Source: Parasedimentitalea marina
GTDB lineage: Bacteria; Pseudomonadota; Alphaproteobacteria; Rhodobacterales; Rhodobacteraceae
DNA length: 64,000 bases
Direction: 5' to 3'
NCBI RefSeq assembly: GCF_004006175.1
Contig: NZ_CP033219.1
Location: 372,001-436,000, forward strand
Shown in pieces: positions 63,039 to 64,000 of this stretch; position 1 is the first letter of the stretch, and each line of letters starts with the position of its first letter. A program made the position numbers and the translations under genes. The notes beneath the pieces are model-generated. The model searched no databases. It saw nothing but the letters and a program-made list of their open reading frames with translations, and was not told the DNA's origin.

Positions 63039-63213
63039 CGTAACAGGTCCTGGTTGTGCGTCTGTAAGACTCCCAGGTTTGGAAAATCATATTGCCTGCG
63101 ATGACGCTGGCGAAAATTACGCGCTCGGGATCGCCAGTACAATGGCGCGGGCATCGGAAAAAATGAACATCTGTCAGCAGTGTGCCGCAACGCACCTGTT
63201 GATAGGCGGATAA
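63031..63213 (+). CDS. 60-residue cysteine-bearing ORF before sdhB
   Basis: GTG 63031 with a strong GAGGAGG 6 bp upstream opens 60 residues: MSDVTGPGCASVRLPGLENH..., then a helix LGIASTMARASEK and NICQQCAATHLLIGG. The four cysteines, two as CQQC, could bind a metal or form a disulfide. The start overlaps the sulfotransferase-like gene end by 8 bp, and sdhB starts 15 bp after its stop. Function unknown. Confidence 0.5.
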   Translation: MSDVTGPGCASVRLPGLENHIACDDAGENYALGIASTMARASEKMNICQQCAATHLLIGG

Positions 63214-63228
63214 GCAAGGAGACAAATC

Positions 63229-64000
63229 ATGGTCGAATTCGCACTCCCGAAGAACTCGAAGATCACGACGGGAAAGACCTGGCCGAAACCCAGCGGCTCC
63301 ACCAATATTCGCAAGTTCCGGATTTATCGCTGGACCCCGGATGATGGCAAAAACCCACGGGTAGACACCTATTTTCTGGATATGGACACCTGTGGTCCGA
63401 TGGTTCTGGACGCGCTGATCAAAATCAAGAACGAGATTGATCCCACCCTCTCGTTCCGACGGTCCTGCCGCGAGGGAATCTGTGGCTCCTGCGCGATGAA
63501 CATTGATGGTATCAATACGCTGGCCTGTATCTACGGCATGGATGAGATCAAGGGGGATGTGAAAATCTACCCGTTGCCACATATGTCGGTGGTGCGTGAC
63601 CTGATCCCGGATTTGACGCATTTCTATGCGCAGCACGCCAGTATCATGCCGTGGCTCGAGACCAAGACCAACCGCCCGGCCAAGGAATGGAAACAGACCA
63701 TTGCGGACCGGAAGAAGTTGGACGGTCTGTATGAATGTGTGATGTGTGCCAGCTGCTCGACCTCGTGCCCCAGCTACTGGTGGAACAGTGACCGCTATCT
63801 TGGGCCCGCCGCGCTGCTGCATGCCTATCGCTGGATCATCGATAGCCGTGATGAGGCAACTGGGGAGCGTCTGGACGAGTTGGAAGATCCGTTCAAGCTG
63901 TACCGGTGTCACACCATCATGAACTGCACCAATACCTGTCCCAAGGGTCTGAACCCAGCCGAAGCGATTGCCAACATCAAGAAGATGATGGTCGAGCGGA
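63229..64000 (+). CDS. sdhB: Succinate dehydrogenase iron-sulfur subunit (3' end outside window)
   Basis: SdhB carries electrons from the flavin to quinone through three iron-sulfur clusters. The [2Fe-2S] motif is [21 protein letters not shown], and the [4Fe-4S]/[3Fe-4S] ligands lie in [16 protein letters not shown] and [23 protein letters not shown] about 9 bp before ATG 63229 fixes the start. 257 codons are visible, and the family is about 259 residues, so only the last few residues are missing. Confidence 0.96.
   Translation, partial: MVEFALPKNSKITTGKTWPKPSGSTNIRKFRIYRWTPDDGKNPRVDTYFLDMDTCGPMVLDALIKIKNEIDPTLSFRRSCREGICGSCAMNIDGINTLACIYGMDEIKGDVKIYPLPHMSVVRDLIPDLTHFYAQHASIMPWLETKTNRPAKEWKQTIADRKKLDGLYECVMCASCSTSCPSYWWNSDRYLGPAALLHAYRWIIDSRDEATGERLDELEDPFKLYRCHTIMNCTNTCPKGLNPAEAIANIKKMMVER

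Noticed and set aside
62698..63912. 404-codon minus-strand frame opposite sdhB
   Set aside because: sdhB on the plus strand carries all cluster cysteines; the reverse frame is a shadow.

Overview
The window looks like a chromosomal segment of a marine alphaproteobacterium of the Roseobacter group (Rhodobacteraceae). Reasons: high GC with strong GC3 bias, an aa3-oxidase subunit IV of the alphaproteobacterial type, an E2 with two lipoyl domains, ethylmalonyl-CoA pathway genes, PHB genes, and intergenic palindromic repeats. I see no phage, transposase, CRISPR array, rRNA or tRNA. About 70 protein genes can be supported, several of them shorter than 60 codons.

Layout. 1-5.3 kb: tail of an acyl-CoA dehydrogenase, an MBL hydrolase, a DUF6173-like protein, a membrane GDPD overlapping a secreted phospholipase A2-like gene, cytochrome oxidase subunit IV and a lipoprotein. 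5.5-10.6 kb: azlCD divergent from a molybdenum cofactor run (fdhD, an AT-rich YcxB-like gene, mobA-mobB-moeA). 10.6-14.7 kb: acyltransferase between two inverted repeat half-elements, greA, and a VOC gene divergent from soxR across a SoxR-type promoter. 14.8-24.7 kb: ETF-QO, TPR protein, ispE, pentapeptide protein, polyprenyl synthase, trmN6-like gene, EamA exporter and LysR regulator. 24.7-30.5 kb: phaB and phaA with PhaR-like sites, a degenerate EAL protein, a sterol desaturase-like protein and tlpA. 30.5-42.4 kb: argH-lipoprotein-lysA, DUF4175, ftsEX-plsC and small genes. 42.5-54.6 kb, minus strand: mdh, sucC-(two extra genes)-sucD, sucA-sucB-(two extra genes)-lpd. 55.5-64 kb, plus strand: mcl2, nnrU, DUF1737, mch, then sdhC-sdhD-sdhA-(extra genes)-sdhB.

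The main theme is central carbon metabolism. The second half encodes the TCA cycle from 2-oxoglutarate to oxaloacetate, except fumarase. It also carries two ethylmalonyl-CoA pathway enzymes that feed acetyl-CoA carbon into the cycle, and phaA/phaB draw on the same acetyl-CoA pool. The strongest unexplained signal is the exact palindrome TGTGATCACA. It occurs twice, exactly 21 bp apart, 111-114 bp upstream of both sucC and sdhC, and once upstream of mdh. This suggests one unidentified dimeric regulator controlling three separate TCA operons.

The second theme is extra genes lodged inside the TCA operons. A zinc-ribbon methyltransferase and an unknown gene separate sucC from sucD, next to a 13-codon relic copy of the sucD start. 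An LKEFI-type protein and a small zinc ribbon lie between sucB and lpd. A sulfotransferase-like gene and a cysteine-bearing mini-ORF lie between sdhA and sdhB. Two families of intergenic palindromic repeats (four to five copies each) punctuate the window.
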